A DNA stretch of 64,000 nt from Cycas panzhihuaensis (Eukaryota > Cycadophyta). The notes under the pieces are model-generated. The model saw only the letters and a program-made list of their open reading frames with translations. It did no database searches and was not told where the DNA came from. The stretch spans positions 89,163,741-89,227,740 of the forward strand of contig CM041465.1 of NCBI GenBank assembly GCA_023213395.1, in the 5' to 3' direction. Both the position numbers and the translations under genes were made by a program. The stretch's first letter is position 1. Each line of letters begins with the position of its first letter. Below, in pieces: positions 22,772 through 35,629 of the stretch.

Positions 22772-25410
22772 TTACTGCTTGGAGCAACTTCTCAAGACGT
22801 CCATGATAGACATCTTGGCAGCCATGGTGAGAAGCTCTTCAACTACGGAGAAGGGCTTACCCCTCCCTGTGGCTTGGGTAAGGGCTCTCCTAAAGTCGAA
22901 TCTACCGGGGCAGACGAGAATGCTCTTGGGAAGTACGAGAATCTCCAGAGGAACGGCTTCCGGAGGGGGATCAAGTTGTGAGGTAGATGCAGAGGTGCCT
23001 ACTGCCTCCTTTGTGACTTGAGACTGGGTCAATGCATAAAGGGGAGTGGTATCAAGCATTTGGATCACCTTCTTTCCCTTGTGATAGGACCACGAAGGTG
23101 ATGGAGCATGGCGGTCAGGGGAGCGCGAAGGGGAAGATGGCCTTCTCACACCCTTCTCTCTACCATGCAAAGGGTGAGAATCGGGGGATCTATCCTGATT
23201 CTGATTATTCTTTTGTTGAACATCACGACCACGTTCCCCATGTTTGGGGAACGGGTCTCTATGAACGGGTTGATCGAGGTTAGGCCTCGATGCCCGGCTA
23301 GGGGACGGATCACGCAGTAGGGCGTCACGTGGGTGATGCGCCCGACAACGCGAATCATCATGGAAACACTCCCCATGGATGGAACACCACCTCTTCTCAA
23401 GGGGAGGATCGATCCTCCTTGCTTGAGAAGGTTGGATGTTACCCCCTTTGGGGGGTACCACTGCTAAACTGGTTTATGGAAGGTCAACGATGAAGGAGGC
23501 TGGAGTTTAAACTCCTTCATCATGCACTCGGATGAGCGAATAACGGAGGTAAGAGGGTCTAAGGTCGTCTCATTCGGATGAGGGGTAGACCTAGAAGGCT
23601 ATGAAGGTTTGGTTTCCTTCACTAGGGGAGGTGCCTCACGGCGTTGTGAGGGCTTAGGAGGTTTCTTGAGTCCAGCTTGGATCTTAATAGCCTCCAACGC
23701 CAAGCACCTTGTAATCGTGGAGTCGCATGTAGTTGTCCCCATCTTAAAAACTTCCACATACACTTCGGGGCAAAGTGCGTTGACAAAGAGATCTCGCTTC
23801 AACTCTTCAAGCAACGTGGCCTTGGTAGTGTGGAAGAGATCATGAAAGTGTCGCACAAAGTCACGATTCATCTCATCATGACCTTGTTTAAGCGACAAGA
23901 GCACTTTCATTCTGCTTTCGAATGGGTGGGCTACGTCAAAATAGTTGACGAACTCATCCACCAATTGCTGGAACGAAGAAATCGAATGAGCAAGGAGATG
24001 GTAAAACCACTTGAGGGCGTCGACCTGCAAGGATCACGGAAATAGCTTCATTAGAATATGGTCATAAGCCCAATAATCGATGCACGCCATAGAGAAACTA
24101 CGTACGTGCTCGGTTGGGTCTTGCGATGAAGTTCCATCGAATTTGGGAACTTCAGGAGGGTGAGGCGGCAGGTTAGTCCTTAGTACCTCAACAGATAACG
24201 ACGTTGACCTGTAGTCTATGAAAGGACGTGTCCTTATATGGGCCAATAGGTCGACGACTGATAGAGGAACAGGAATGGACGGGGGTGGTAAACCCATCCC
24301 TCCTTGGGGGAATGCCCCTTGTTGGAAAGGGGGTTACAGGTAAACACCTTAGAAGGGAGGTACGTTCCCTTACGAAGACGCGGCAACAGGGGTTGTGCTA
24401 GATGGCATAAATGAGGGGTGAGGGACCGGGTTCTACCTATAGGGGCCACCTATAGGTGGTGCAACCCCATATGGGTGCAATAGGTCCACCCCATAAGCAG
24501 GAAGATGGTTTCCTCTACCCTGCCCCCAAGGTTGAGACGTGTAGCCTGGGGGCACATAAAGGGAAGGACCACTAATAGGGTTTTGAACGTATGTAGGAGT
24601 GGATCCTACATAGTTGATGGTAGCAGCACTAGTAGGGCCTTGAGGCCTACTAGGAAATGCATGCACCACATTTGAAGGCGGCGAATTCGTTTGACTCGAA
24701 AACGGTATGCTAACCCCAAGTTAGGGAAAGGACATGCCACAGACTGGTCCTGAAGAAGCAGGACTACGACTAGAGATAGGTAGCGCAACGCTTGCCCTGG
24801 GAGCTGGTGTAGACATAGCATAGGATGAGCGTGCGCAAGCAGAAGCATCATTCATTGTATGAGGTGCAGGTATGGATGAAGAAGATGCCACGCTGCGTAA
24901 TATTTCTTCAAACCACCTAGGATGCGGTTGGCGACAAGTTGTTCAAAAGTACTCGCTGAGCGCTTCGACTACATCGGCAGAAGGGGTATCCTCGTAGCTA
25001 TATGAAGTCGATGGGATCTCGAAAGTCAGGGATCCCTCAGGACACTCTTCGTAAGGCTCACTAGTAGGATGGTGAGTCTCGTGAGGAGACGAATCTTCTA
25101 CTGCATGAGCAGAAGGACAAAAGTCAACAGGGTGAAACTGATCACCTGGATAATAGATGGAATCATCACCCCCATGGGCGGATTTTGAAATAGATGTGGG
25201 GAACTCTTGAGTTCCCGAAGCCATGGTATGGTAAGCCCAATCGGATGGGCAACCTTCCATTACCAAATCAGGGTTCGATGACAGAAGGGAACGAGGTGAT
25301 TGGTCTTCTAACAACGGCAGCAGACCTCGCAAGCGACGTGAGAACGTTGCATGCAACGCCTTTGCAAGTGTTGTTAGAAGAAAATGAAAAGAAGGAAATG
25401 AAGCAAGCAC
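22772..25410 (-). pseudogene. gag of family 1
   Basis: Capsid/nucleocapsid precursor, split over frames. The N-terminal part (25410-24943) has YHTMASGTQEFP and an acidic, Ser/Pro-rich segment. The start is uncertain: Met at 25410 or a later Met in YHTMASG. A Pro/Gly-rich middle follows. The retrotransposon gag domain (about 24297-23599) shows DALKWFYHLLAHSI, YFDVAHPFESRMKVLLSLKQ and RHFHDLF. A nucleocapsid-like zinc knuckle near 23385-23345 reads CSIHGECFHDDSRC, a CX2HX4HX4C form rather than CX2CX4HX4C. A basic, Arg/Ser/Pro-rich tail continues to 22772. Stops and shifts separate the parts. Confidence 0.85.
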
Positions 25411-25502
25411 ATTGGGGGTTGCCCAACTGAAATGCAGAATAAGAGACTACCTCGAGACAAGAACACCAACGAAAAGGGGAAGCGAATCTAGCTCCCTTAC
25501 TG

Positions 25503-25525
25503 GCAGTCCCCAGTATGGTCGCCAG
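25503..25525 (-). other. primer-binding site of the full family 1 unit
   Basis: TGGCGACCATACTGGGGACT on the minus strand lies one base after the LTR end (…GTTTCA). The same motif, with two changes in the readable part, is found in family 2 at 55642-55662. Confidence 0.7.
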
Positions 25526-28079
25526 TGAAACGCTCGCTACAGGGTGGTGTCCCTACGTCTAGCAAAAGGATATAGGAGTATGCTATGCTAACTAAGCTAA
25601 GCAGCAAGGACCTCACCTTGCAGGGTGTCCGTGTGCCGGAGCGCAGATTCAGGACTGCAAGGTGCCTGGTTGCTTCTAGGTAGCCGTGCGGAGCAAGGCC
25701 TTCCTACCCTTCGAATGGCCGGGAAGGAGGGAGAAAGCCTTGCGCATTGCATCTTCTCAAAGCAATGAGAAGGCAATGAACGAAATGGCAACTAACTAAC
25801 GTGCAGGCAAAAGCAAAAAAAAAAAGGGAGGGACGCAATAAGGGTAACTCGAATGCAACGTAAACAAGCTAACTACGCTATGCTACACTAGCTAAAGCAA
25901 GAAATAATGTAAAAATGAGCGCACTTTTCCTTTTCCCTTTTAACCTTTTACAATTCCCTAACTACACACAAGCAAATGTATGAAGGGTAGCAATGTAAAA
26001 GGGGATACGTGGGGAACATGGAGAATACCTGGATTCGGCGTCTAAATAGAGTGCTGCTCGTTTCTTTAAGTCCCGTTCCTTTCTACTTTGTTCATCGTGC
26101 ATGCAATGCCAATCGACAGCAGTTGCCAGAAGCGATAGGAGAGGGGCTTACTTACCTCCCCTTAAGCATGTAAAAGCAAATAAATGGAAAAAAAGAAATA
26201 AAGCGTGAAATAGAAAAGAAATGCACCACACGGGGAACTAACCTACAATGGGTTTATTCCATGTATCACTCCACTAACGCACGATCCTGCAAACGAGTGA
26301 AGAGGATACCTTCCTCTCGGAAGAGAGGCCACGAAATATGCCAAATATATATATACTAAAATCAAATGGAACTAAGATCTATGCTAAACATCAGTATATA
26401 GCTAGATAAAATAGCAACATGTAAGCAATGCTCTCATCACCATACACCACAATGACACTCGAAAGGGAAAGGAGTATAGCCTCGGGATGGCTAACTCACC
26501 CACGGAAGACCTCCACGGAACTCAGGAAGGAGAAACGAACTGGCCACAAAGTCGTGAAGCGATAAACCATAACAAAAAGGAAATAACAGAAAAAACTGGG
26601 GCTTATGTAAGGCCCAACACCAACGAATGAGACTTCTGGCAATGACGTAGTGGCAGGTTGGCTATGCTACCTTGAACACCACAACTAAATTCTCTAAACT
26701 CCCTTAGCCCATTCCCTAAGAAAGCACTAGTGGCAAAGGGAAGGAGGACAAGGGACGGAACCCTCGGGGAGAAGGACAGCAATGGGGGACGAAACCCCAG
26801 CTACCTCCCTCAAATCCTCGTATGTTACTCCTTTGTACTAGCTAACCAAGGAAGGGGTAAAAGATATGGTTTAAGGAAAACAGTGAGGCCTCCAAAAGAA
26901 TATGGAAGAATATCACTAATCTAGTGCAACAACATAAAGGCAACTAGACAAACTAAGATTTTATTCATTAACAACAAAAAAGAAGAAAATGAATTGCAAG
27001 TAGAAACAAGAAATACCTTACAGGAAGAAGATCAAGCATAAACTTTGCTGCTAGGAAACAACAGCAATAACCAACATATGAGGACTGATCGTGATAAGTC
27101 CTTGCAAGAGTAAAAATGAGGAAAACTCCTTGCAAACTTGGAGCCTTAGAAGTTGGCTCTTTGGGGAAGCTTTTGGGTAAAAATGTACTTTGGAACCTTG
27201 AGCACCTACAAAAAGGGGGGAGGCTTGTTGTTGAGAGCTGTGGGGGGCAGCAATAGCCCTGCAAGTCCAGCTGGTAGCAATCCTTTTCTCCTTTATCAAG
27301 TTGTTGTCATATAGATTGTATTTCTCTGTGTGTTTTTTGGTTGAAAAATCAGAAAATTTCCCAAAAGATAAAAAATATGGCCAAAAGATCTTGAGAATAG
27401 GGAGTAAAATCCCCTTTATCCCCATGTTCATAGTAGGTGAATGTTGGGGATGTCAGGGCAACTCGAATCAATCGACGCCACGTGGTAGTTCCACAAAAAA
27501 AATGGAAACTGTCGCGTGGTTCTCTTTTTTAAATTCAAGCAATTGATCATGCGGTAAACTTCTGAAGAAAGACCGCAGTACCACTAAGTTTACAACCAGA
27601 CGTATCGGTGGTAACAAAAAAGAGAAAAAGGAGCGGAACACATCGGGTTTTAAAGTAAAACCAAGGCTAAACATAAAATTTGGAGCGGTGGGGAATGCCC
27701 AGGTAATGGGCAAGTAGCCAAAACAATGAAAAGAGTCTTAACTAAGGATTAAATCAGGCTTAGGAAGGACTGCAATGTAAGCAACATGTTGTAACGGGAG
27801 CAAACAGGACTGACTGAAACATCCTGGGAGACCGTGGAGACAACGTGGGTGGCTGTGCGCCATACTGGGTGTAGCATTCGCTGAGGAATACCCCCACTGT
27901 GAGTCGTCATAGGCTGATAAAGTGTCGTAGGCACATGCAACATGATCAGGCAGCGAAGCAATGCGTGCAGGAAGACATATGTCAAGCAACCTATGCTAAA
28001 TAATCTTAATCAAGCATGGGTATGAAAAAGTAAGAATGTATACCTCAACATACCTGCATCGATGCGTCTCGAGTCCATT
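25526..28079 (-). repeat. outer (5') LTR of family 1, truncated at its start
   Basis: Colinear with 11486-14049. Similarity stops at 28079 (…GAGTCCATT), where the inner LTR continues to about 14321, so roughly 250 bases are missing. Copy C begins 19 bases further on. Confidence 0.8.
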
Positions 28080-28098
28080 CCCAGTAGCTGGGAAATAT
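28080..28098. other. 19-bp filler at the family 1 / copy C junction
   Basis: CCCAGTAGCTGGG forms a small perfect hairpin, followed by AAATAT. These bases match neither the continuing family 1 LTR (from 14050) nor copy D next to the homologous point (55457). They look like filler from end joining. Confidence 0.5.
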
Positions 28099-28370
28099 AA
28101 GAGTCCCCTTATTCCTCCCTTCCATTGTCTGACTTTGAATTGACTATAGAGGAGTATCCTTAAAAATGGGCATATCATGCCTCTGTTTCTAAGACTCAGC
28201 AATAAACTTCAACTTCATTCCAGGTTCCTACCCAAGAGGGTTATGACCTTATCTTTTATCTGAGTGACCAAGAACACTCAGATTTCCACCATTTCCCCAT
28301 GCTTGATGTGGGTGTGTTATCCTCCATGGAGTATCACCACCTCGATGAGGATACCTATGAGGATTGACCC

Positions 28371-30200
28371 ATGGGTTCCACTTCTCACGAAGACCCTTCC
28401 ACTTTATATGAGCAAGTAGGAATCCCTCGTACAGATGTTATAGAAGCATTACAACAATGCTCCCAAGCTACGAGCATCCAAATACCTCCAAAGTGGTTAG
28501 AAAATATTCTTCACAGTATAGAACCTCCTTCTTCCTCATCTACGCCTCCTAGCTCTTCCCAACCTACCCTCATGGTCATAATAGGGCCACCCCCTATTGC
28601 TTCATCTTCTTCATATATCCCTCATGCCTAAGGGACTATCCAAAACATGCTAACCTCTCAGATTAGGTTGAGCATCCCTCTCCCTAACTGAGCAACCACA
28701 CCTCAACTAATGGTGGTTCATGCCCTTTTTCATAGCTTAGGGCACCCTCATGTCCCTTATCTTTAGGCCACATAGGATAAGTTCCTATGTGCCCTGATCT
28801 CAACAAAGAGAGCCTTCCCTTTACTTATCCATGATATACACATCTCAACCATGGGGTTAAGGAAAGGGAAATCCCCTTCTAGTATATGGGGTAGATTCAC
28901 TTCACCTGTATGGGATTGCACCTCCAATAGGTGGCTCATATGGGAAAAATCCTATTCCATATCCACCCTTCCCATCTCCATGTACTACCTCATATGTGGT
29001 ACCTTGCAAGGGGGATTCGCTCCTCCCTAAGGCCCCTTTTCTCATGCCCCTTCTCAAAAAGGAGCATGCCCTCAAGGGGGAGTAGCCCCATCTTGCCCAC
29101 TTACTTCATTTCCAACATTCTCTCAAACGGGATTGGTTCCCTCCCATCAAGCAGGAAGGAACCCATGCCTTCCTTATACTCAAACTCTTCAAGGAGGACA
29201 TGGGTATCCTTACCTTCCTCCTTCTTCTTCTCTTACCAATATTAGCTCAACTTAGGATATGCCCCTTTGTTGATTTAGGTCAACTCCCCTATCTATTAAG
29301 ATGCTTGGGACCAACCTATTACCTCATCCTACTAAGGTACCCAGATTTCATGGGACCTCATCGCAGGACCCAACCAAGCATGTTAGGAATGTCTCTATGG
29401 TGTGCATTGATTATTGGGCCTACGACCATACTCTAATGAAACTCTTTCTATATTCTTTACAAGTAGACGCCTTCAAATGGTTCTATCGTCTCCTTGCCTA
29501 TTCTATCCATTCCTTCTAGTAGTTGGTAGATGAATTTGTTAACTATTTTGATGTAGCTCATCCTTTCAAGAGTGGAATGAAATCCCTAGTCTTGCTCAAG
29601 CAAGGTCATGAGGAAATGAACCTTGACTTTGTGAGGCACTTCCATGATCTTCTTCACTCTACGAAGGCCACATTACCCAAAGAGTTGAAGAGGGATCTCT
29701 TTGTGAATGCCCTCCACTTTGAGGTCCACATTAAAGCCCTCAAGATAGGGGCAACAATGTGTGACTCTACCATAGCTAAGTGCTTAGTGCTAAAGGCCAT
29801 TAAGATTTAGGCAGGTCTCAAGAAGCTTCTCAAGTCATCACAATAATGAGAGGCACCCCCTCAATCGTGTGACCAGAGATCCCAACAACCCCAAAGGCCT
29901 TCTACCTACTCAATGGAGAAGAACTTAGACCCTTTAACTTCTACTATATGTTCCTTCAAATGTATAATGAAGGAGCTCAAGCTCCAACCTCCTTCTTCAC
30001 CTTCAGCTTCTTATAGGCCCATCCGTCAGGCCTCGCAAGCCACACCTCCTAAAAATGGGGATACCCACTCTTCTCAAACTAGGAAGACTAGACCTTCCTT
30101 GGATAAGAAGTGATGCTCTGTTCATAATGAGTGCTTCCATGAGGACTCGTAATGTGAGGCGCAACATCTCAAACTTGACCCACCTCGTGACTCTTCCTTT
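28371..30200 (+). pseudogene. gag of copy C
   Basis: The N-terminal piece (28371-28631) parallels family 1 (IPRTDVIEALQQ, PPKWLENIL). The gag domain (about 29301-29850) shows DAFKWFYRLLAYSIHSF, a stop, then QLVDEFVNYFDVAHPF and RHFHDLLHSTKATLPKELK. A zinc knuckle of CX2HX4HX4C type lies near 30114-30155 (CSVHNECFHEDS, stop, C), with one stop before it and one inside. The Gln-to-TAG change after HSF and both zinc-knuckle stops also occur in copy D. It is not translatable as one protein. Confidence 0.85.
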
Positions 30201-30894
30201 AGATGGGCATCTAAGCTTAATTTAGACCAACCAATCCATAGGAATCCCTTTCCAAAATATAGGGAATGGGATCAACATACCCAGAATAAGGGGAATAGGA
30301 ATAGGGGATGATCTGCTAACCTACCTCTTGCACAAGCAAAAGGAAAGGAGTTAAGTAACTCATCCTCACCTCCTAGTTCCCACTCTCAATCCTCTCAATC
30401 CTACAATAAGAGAAAGAGAGTTATTCAAATACTTGAGACCACTCCTTTCTTTATCGTCACTAGATCCTAAGCAACCAAAGAGGCCATTGAAGCCTCCTAT
30501 TCTCAACCAGAATTTTTCTGTGGAAACTCTGCCTTCTGAGATTTTGGCACTCCCCAAAACTATTCCTATCTGTTTGGGTCATCATGATTTCTGAAGGGCC
30601 CTTCCCCAACATACTGTGAAAGGGAAATCCTTCTTAATCATTGACAAGCTCCACACCGTGGTCACCAAGATGTCCATCATGGATGCCATGAAGAGTTTCC
30701 TTAAGTGACACACTCTCCTCCTCAAGGCTTTAGGATTGGTTAATGCTCCTATCCACCATTTGGGTTCCAACCTAAATCAGGAACCTCACATTGCTTTCGA
30801 TCTTAAAAGACCTCCTTATAGTGAGTGAAAGGGAGTGCTAGTGGCACTACCCTTTTACCATCTCTATTGATGCTCTATAATGCACTCTTAAGAG

Positions 30895-31240
30895 AACTAT
30901 TGTAGATAATGATTCTTCTATCAACGCTATGCCCTTGTGCATAATATAGGAGTTGGGCATACCAGCTCTTTAGCTAGTTCTATAGCATTACCAAGGCTAT
31001 GACAGTAGTGAAAAGACACCCTTGGGATCAGTTTCTATCCCCCTCACCCTTGAGGATAAAACTATCCTCACAGACATAGTAGTCCTTGATGTAGACATGG
31101 ACTATAATCTCTTGTTGGAACGTGCATAGCTTGACCAGATGGAAGCCATGTGTTTCTCCCATTGGGGGTAACTAAAGTTCATCCATGAAGGATGGATGAA
31201 GGTTATTTTCTGGGAGCGTCCTCCTGCTTGATCATTATGT
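30895..31240 (+). pseudogene. aspartic protease of copy C
   Basis: TIVDNDSSINAMP corresponds to TIVDNGSFINAIP of family 1, so the Gly after the active-site pair is now Asp. GSVSIPLTLEDKT and DMDYNLLLE follow. Several stops interrupt it. The 700 bases before it are the Gag tail linker with stops. The 900 bases after it (31240-32140) are a poorly conserved linker with an acidic open stretch (31253-31531). Confidence 0.75.
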
Positions 31241-32009
31241 CAGTCTCATCAGGTGGCTCATGACCCAATAAAGGGCAGTAAGGGCCCATCCACCCATGCT
31301 TCCACCTATACAATTTATACCCCTAATACTTCTATATTAGAGGAAGGGCCATCTCCTTCCTCCTCGAACCTTATTTACTTCGCCACCATTGGTGTTGGGA
31401 ATTATGGGTACCTCACCATTTTGAGTGACCATGAGTCTGACGATGAGGATGAGGAGCCTCCTCACCCCATATACCTCCTTAATATCCGTAGGGGGTACTT
31501 ACTTCATCACCCATCCAGTTCTAAGTCCTAACCTAGGACCTCCTTAGAGGAGCTTAATACTCTTATCATATCTATGGAATCAAGCATGGTCACGCCTATT
31601 ACATGCATGGAATCTTGTTCTCCTTTATCATCTACTCCCCACACCTTATCATCCTCCTTGGATGATGAGGGTAGGGAGCCTCATGTTCCATGACATAGGA
31701 GGGTGTCTTTTGACTCTTTTGAGGATTCTCTAGATTATGTGGAGTGGTGGGTTGATCATTATGGGCCCATTGCTCATCCTTCCTCTCATTCCTCATCACC
31801 TCTTTGTAAGACTATCCATGAGATAGATTGCTTTTAGAACGATGAGGCTATATTAGAGCATCTAGTAGGCTCCATGTCTAATCTCCCTATGGGTCACTAT
31901 AAGCTTTGCTTCTAGAAGAGCTTAGCCTTAGGGTCATCCTTAGCTAACCTAGGTTAGTCTAGCATTCATTTACCTCCCACTATTAACCAAGCCACTCTCC
32001 ATTTTGAAG

Positions 32010-33340
32010 AGAGGAATGCCATGTACATGGGGGAAACCAAGGACATCATCCTCATCCCTGGTAAGTTCATAAAGGTGGAAGTGGAATGTTCACCTAAGGA
32101 AATGGAGGAATACACTCTCCTTTTCTAGGAGTTTTATGACGTCTTTGCATGGGACTATTCAAACATGAAGGGAATAGATCCCTCCATTATTACCTATAAT
32201 CTCATAACTATCTCGGGTGCTTGCCCCGTATGATAAAAATAATGCCCTCTCCATCCTAAACTATCTACTGCATTAAAAATGGAAGTGGAAAAGCTCTTGG
32301 ATGTAGGACTAATTACCTTCATTGATTAACCCAAGTGGGTTTCCAATATCGTTCCCATTGCCAAAACGAACAGAATGATCCAGATTTGTGTTTACTTTTA
32401 AGATATAAATAATGCATGCCCTAAAGACAACTTTCCTCACTTATTCATCGATCAAATCATCAATTGAATGGCTAGTTTTAAAGTCATGTCCTTAATAGAT
32501 AGCTTCTCTGGGTATAACCAAATATAAATATCCCCTAAAGACTACCACAAAATGGCCTTCACCACTCCATGGGGCACGTTTGCCTATAAGGCAATGCCCT
32601 TTGGGCTAAAAAATGTAGGTGCCACTTATCAAAAGGCAATGTAATTTATTTTCTATAACCTCATAAACAAAACTCTTGAGATTTTCATAGATGACATGAT
32701 GGGCCTCTCCTACAAGAGAGCCCATAACTCTAAGGATTTATATGTTATCTTCATATAATGTTGCAAATAACATGTTAGTTTAAACCTGCTTAAATGCATG
32801 TTCATTGTGACTTTCATCAAGCTTTTCGGTTTCCTTATCTCCAAACAAGGGATTAAGATTGATCCTAATAAGGTTGAAGCCATCCTTGACATGCTCCCAC
32901 CAAAAACACAATGTCAAATTAAGTCATTTCTAGGTAGACTATGTTTCCTTAGGCATTTCCTAACAGACTTTACCATAAATACCAAGCCTCTAACTAACTT
33001 ACTAAAGAAGGAGGGCCCATTTGTATGGTTTGTCAAATCCCTCGAAGCATTCCAAGAGCTCAAAAAAGCCTTAGCCTCTACCCTAATCCTGGTGCCCACT
33101 CTCTTTGATTGCCCATTCATCCTTTATACCTTAGCTACTGATGAGTCCTTGAGAGCCATACTAGCCCAAGAAGGTGACTTGGGAACTGGGCATGCCATAT
33201 ATTTTATCAGTTGCAAATTAGTTACAGCTAAGCTTAACTATCCTCTTATAAAAAAGGAATGCCTAGCCTTAGTCTACACAACCAAGATGTTCAAACATTA
33301 CCTTCTTAGGAATACCACTTACATAATCATCTAATCTAAT
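32010..33340 (+). pseudogene. reverse transcriptase and RNase H of copy C
   Basis: DYSNMKGIDPSI, MEVEKLLDVGLI, SFSGYNQI, TPWGTFAYKAMPFGLKN and the active-site box FIDDMM (about 32685-32705) are all readable, with stops between them. The open part 32798-33334 covers the end of RT (SKQGIKIDPNKVEAILDM, SFLGRLCFLRHFLTDF) and the gypsy RNase H (SLRAILAQEGD, IYFISCKLVTAKLNYPLIKK). The RT box again has Phe in place of Tyr, as in family 1 and copy D. Copy D has lost about 45 bp corresponding to 32612-32657. Confidence 0.88.
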
Positions 33341-33559
33341 CTATTGAGATACCTTTTAACTTGGTCTAACTTGAGTGGAAGGATAGGTAAATGGGTTGTC
33401 CTCCTTTAAGAGTATAACCTCAAAATCATTAACATGAAATCAAATAAAGGAATGGTGGTTATCGAGCAACTAGTTGATGCCCCCGGTCCCTAACCCTTTA
33501 AACCTTCCAATTGATGATTCTTTGACTGACGAGCCTATCTTGACCATCCAAGACTCATC

Positions 33560-34828
33560 ACCCCATCCACTAAATAATAGAAAATGGTATGGGGATATCG
33601 TATAATATCTTACCTAGTAGTTATACCCCCTTAATCCCAGCAATAAGGTAAGGTTGTGTGTTAGGGCTACAACTAGACAATATTTCCTTATTAAATAAAT
33701 GTTATATAAGAGATCTTTTGATGGGGTTCTCCTTCATTATGTCAACCCTGATAGAGTGAATAAAATCCTCTGTGAATGTCATAGTGGCATTTGTAGAGGT
33801 CAATTTGGGGGCCAATCCATGGCCTAGAGAATCCTATGCATGGGCTACTATTAGTTGTCCCTCTTTAAGGATGCCCATGCCTATGCACTACATTACCAAA
33901 GGTGCCAAGAGCATGCCAATATCATCCACTCACCTTCTGAGGCCTTGCATCCTATCATTTCCCCATGGCCTTTTCCCAATGGGAATTAGACCTTATTGGA
34001 GCCATAACTCCACCCTAGTCATTGCAACATAATTTTATCTTAACCACGACATAATACTTTACCAAATAGGCTAAAGTAGTCCCTCTATCATTTGCTACTA
34101 GCAAGACTATTACCACCTTTATTTATCAACACATTATCTGTCGATTCGAAGTCCTAGACAACCTAATCATAGATAATGGAACACCTTTTTGCAAAAAGGA
34201 GGTAGATAAACTTTATGAGAAGCTTAAGATATCTCACAAAACCTCCTCTCCTTATTATCCCCAGGCCAATGGCCAAATTGAATCTTTCAACCAAATCCTT
34301 ATCAACATCCTAAAGAAAATAGTTGCCCAATCCTAAAGGGATTGGCACCTTTAACTCCCTTCCGCTTTATTAGCTTATCATACTTTTGTTCGCACTATGA
34401 TAGGGATGACCCCATTCTCCCTCATATATGGGACCAAATAAGTCCTCCCCTTGGAAGTTTAGATCCCTTCCTTGTAGGTTTCCCTTCAAGGTCTTGTTGA
34501 TGAGGAATCATGTTGTCAGGCCTGCCTCCTTGATCTCGAAGCTTTAGATGAGAAACGCTTGATGGCTTACCAATAAAACCTCGTCTCTAAGTCTAGGGTA
34601 TGAAGGACATATGACAAACATCTTTGCCCTCATCCTCTAAACCCTGGGGACCACATCCTCAAGCTCAAGTATGTCCATAATCGCCTATCCAAGTTTGGGC
34701 CTAAATTGGTTGGTCCTTTTATTATTCTTGAGAGCCTTGATAATGATGCATATAGGATAGAGACATTAGAGGGTCTTGAATTTAAGAAAGTTGTAAACAA
34801 TAAATTCCTAAAGAAGTTTTATATGTGA
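33560..34828 (+). pseudogene. integrase of copy C
   Basis: The zinc-binding region is damaged: family 1 ALRCRRCQ reads ALHYQRCQ here, so one Cys is lost. The catalytic residues are still visible in WELDLIGAI, IDNGTPF and PQANGQIESF. The C-terminal KFGPKLVGPFIILE and the end KKFYM with TGA at 34826-34828 match family 1. Stops are frequent. Downstream (34829-35620) there is no gene, only the convergent end of the antisense gene and a short (TA)n at about 35512-35530. Confidence 0.85.
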
Positions 34829-35629
34829 CCCTTTTAACTTCTAAGAAGAATAGTCACACCCCTCTTTCGCTCTGAAATAAGCCTAAACTACCACTTTAAG
34901 CATACCATTATTCCTACTAATCAAAGGTGCAATGATTGTTTACAGTGGCTTTCCATCCTCTAGATCTCATTATTTATATTGAATCTCTTTGAATCCTTCC
35001 TGGGGGAGATCTTCTCTTTTCCTAGTTGGGTAAGTAAACCCATTCCCTTCCAAGTGAGGAGTCGCTTCACAACCTAGGCCCTTTTGTTTGGGGATCCGTA
35101 CCCTTTTCTATTACTTCCTTCGTATATCCATCATGTTTTATTTGAGGAACATATGTGGTACTCTCCCCTAGTCTCATACGTAACCATCCCTTATATACAT
35201 GGTATGCATGTGTGCCTAGTATGAGTGTGGCGTTGCATAAAAGGAAACATGTGAGTATCATCTACATATAATACAATCATAACCATGATACAACAATTAA
35301 ATCAAGTTATCTAAGTGCATAATTTGTCGTGTATCTGTGCACCTATATCTATATATGCTCATGTCCATCTCTATCTATGATCATAAACAAAATATACGAC
35401 ATACAAAACAAGTAAAATGGTAACAACATAAACAAAATAACAGTATCATGGACATATAATAGCATCATCATATATCAAAATGGGGTACTAATTCATCCCA
35501 TGTCTATACATATATATATATATATATATAAATATAAAACAAAATCATATGGTACATGACCTAGGAAATATGCCTTAGGAAGTTAGAATCCTTATAAGAA
35601 GGAGTACAATCATATACCCATATGAGATG

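Larger units (their letters stand above)
9796..28079 (-). mobile_element. Tat-type Ty3/gypsy element, family 1, tandem LTR-internal-LTR-partial internal
   Basis: Read 5' to 3' on the minus strand: LTR (28079-25526), PBS, gag, protease, RT, RNase H, integrase, antisense PMD gene on the plus strand, second RNase H, polypurine tract, LTR (14321-11486), then a second PBS and about 1.7 kb of gag truncated at 9796. The direct repeat 9796-14049 / 23846-28079 is what unequal recombination between elements or LTRs would leave. The 5' LTR lacks roughly its first 250 bases against the inner LTR. Reading frames are better kept than in family 2, with few stops in RT and integrase. One unit exceeds 16 kb. 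Confidence 0.85.
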
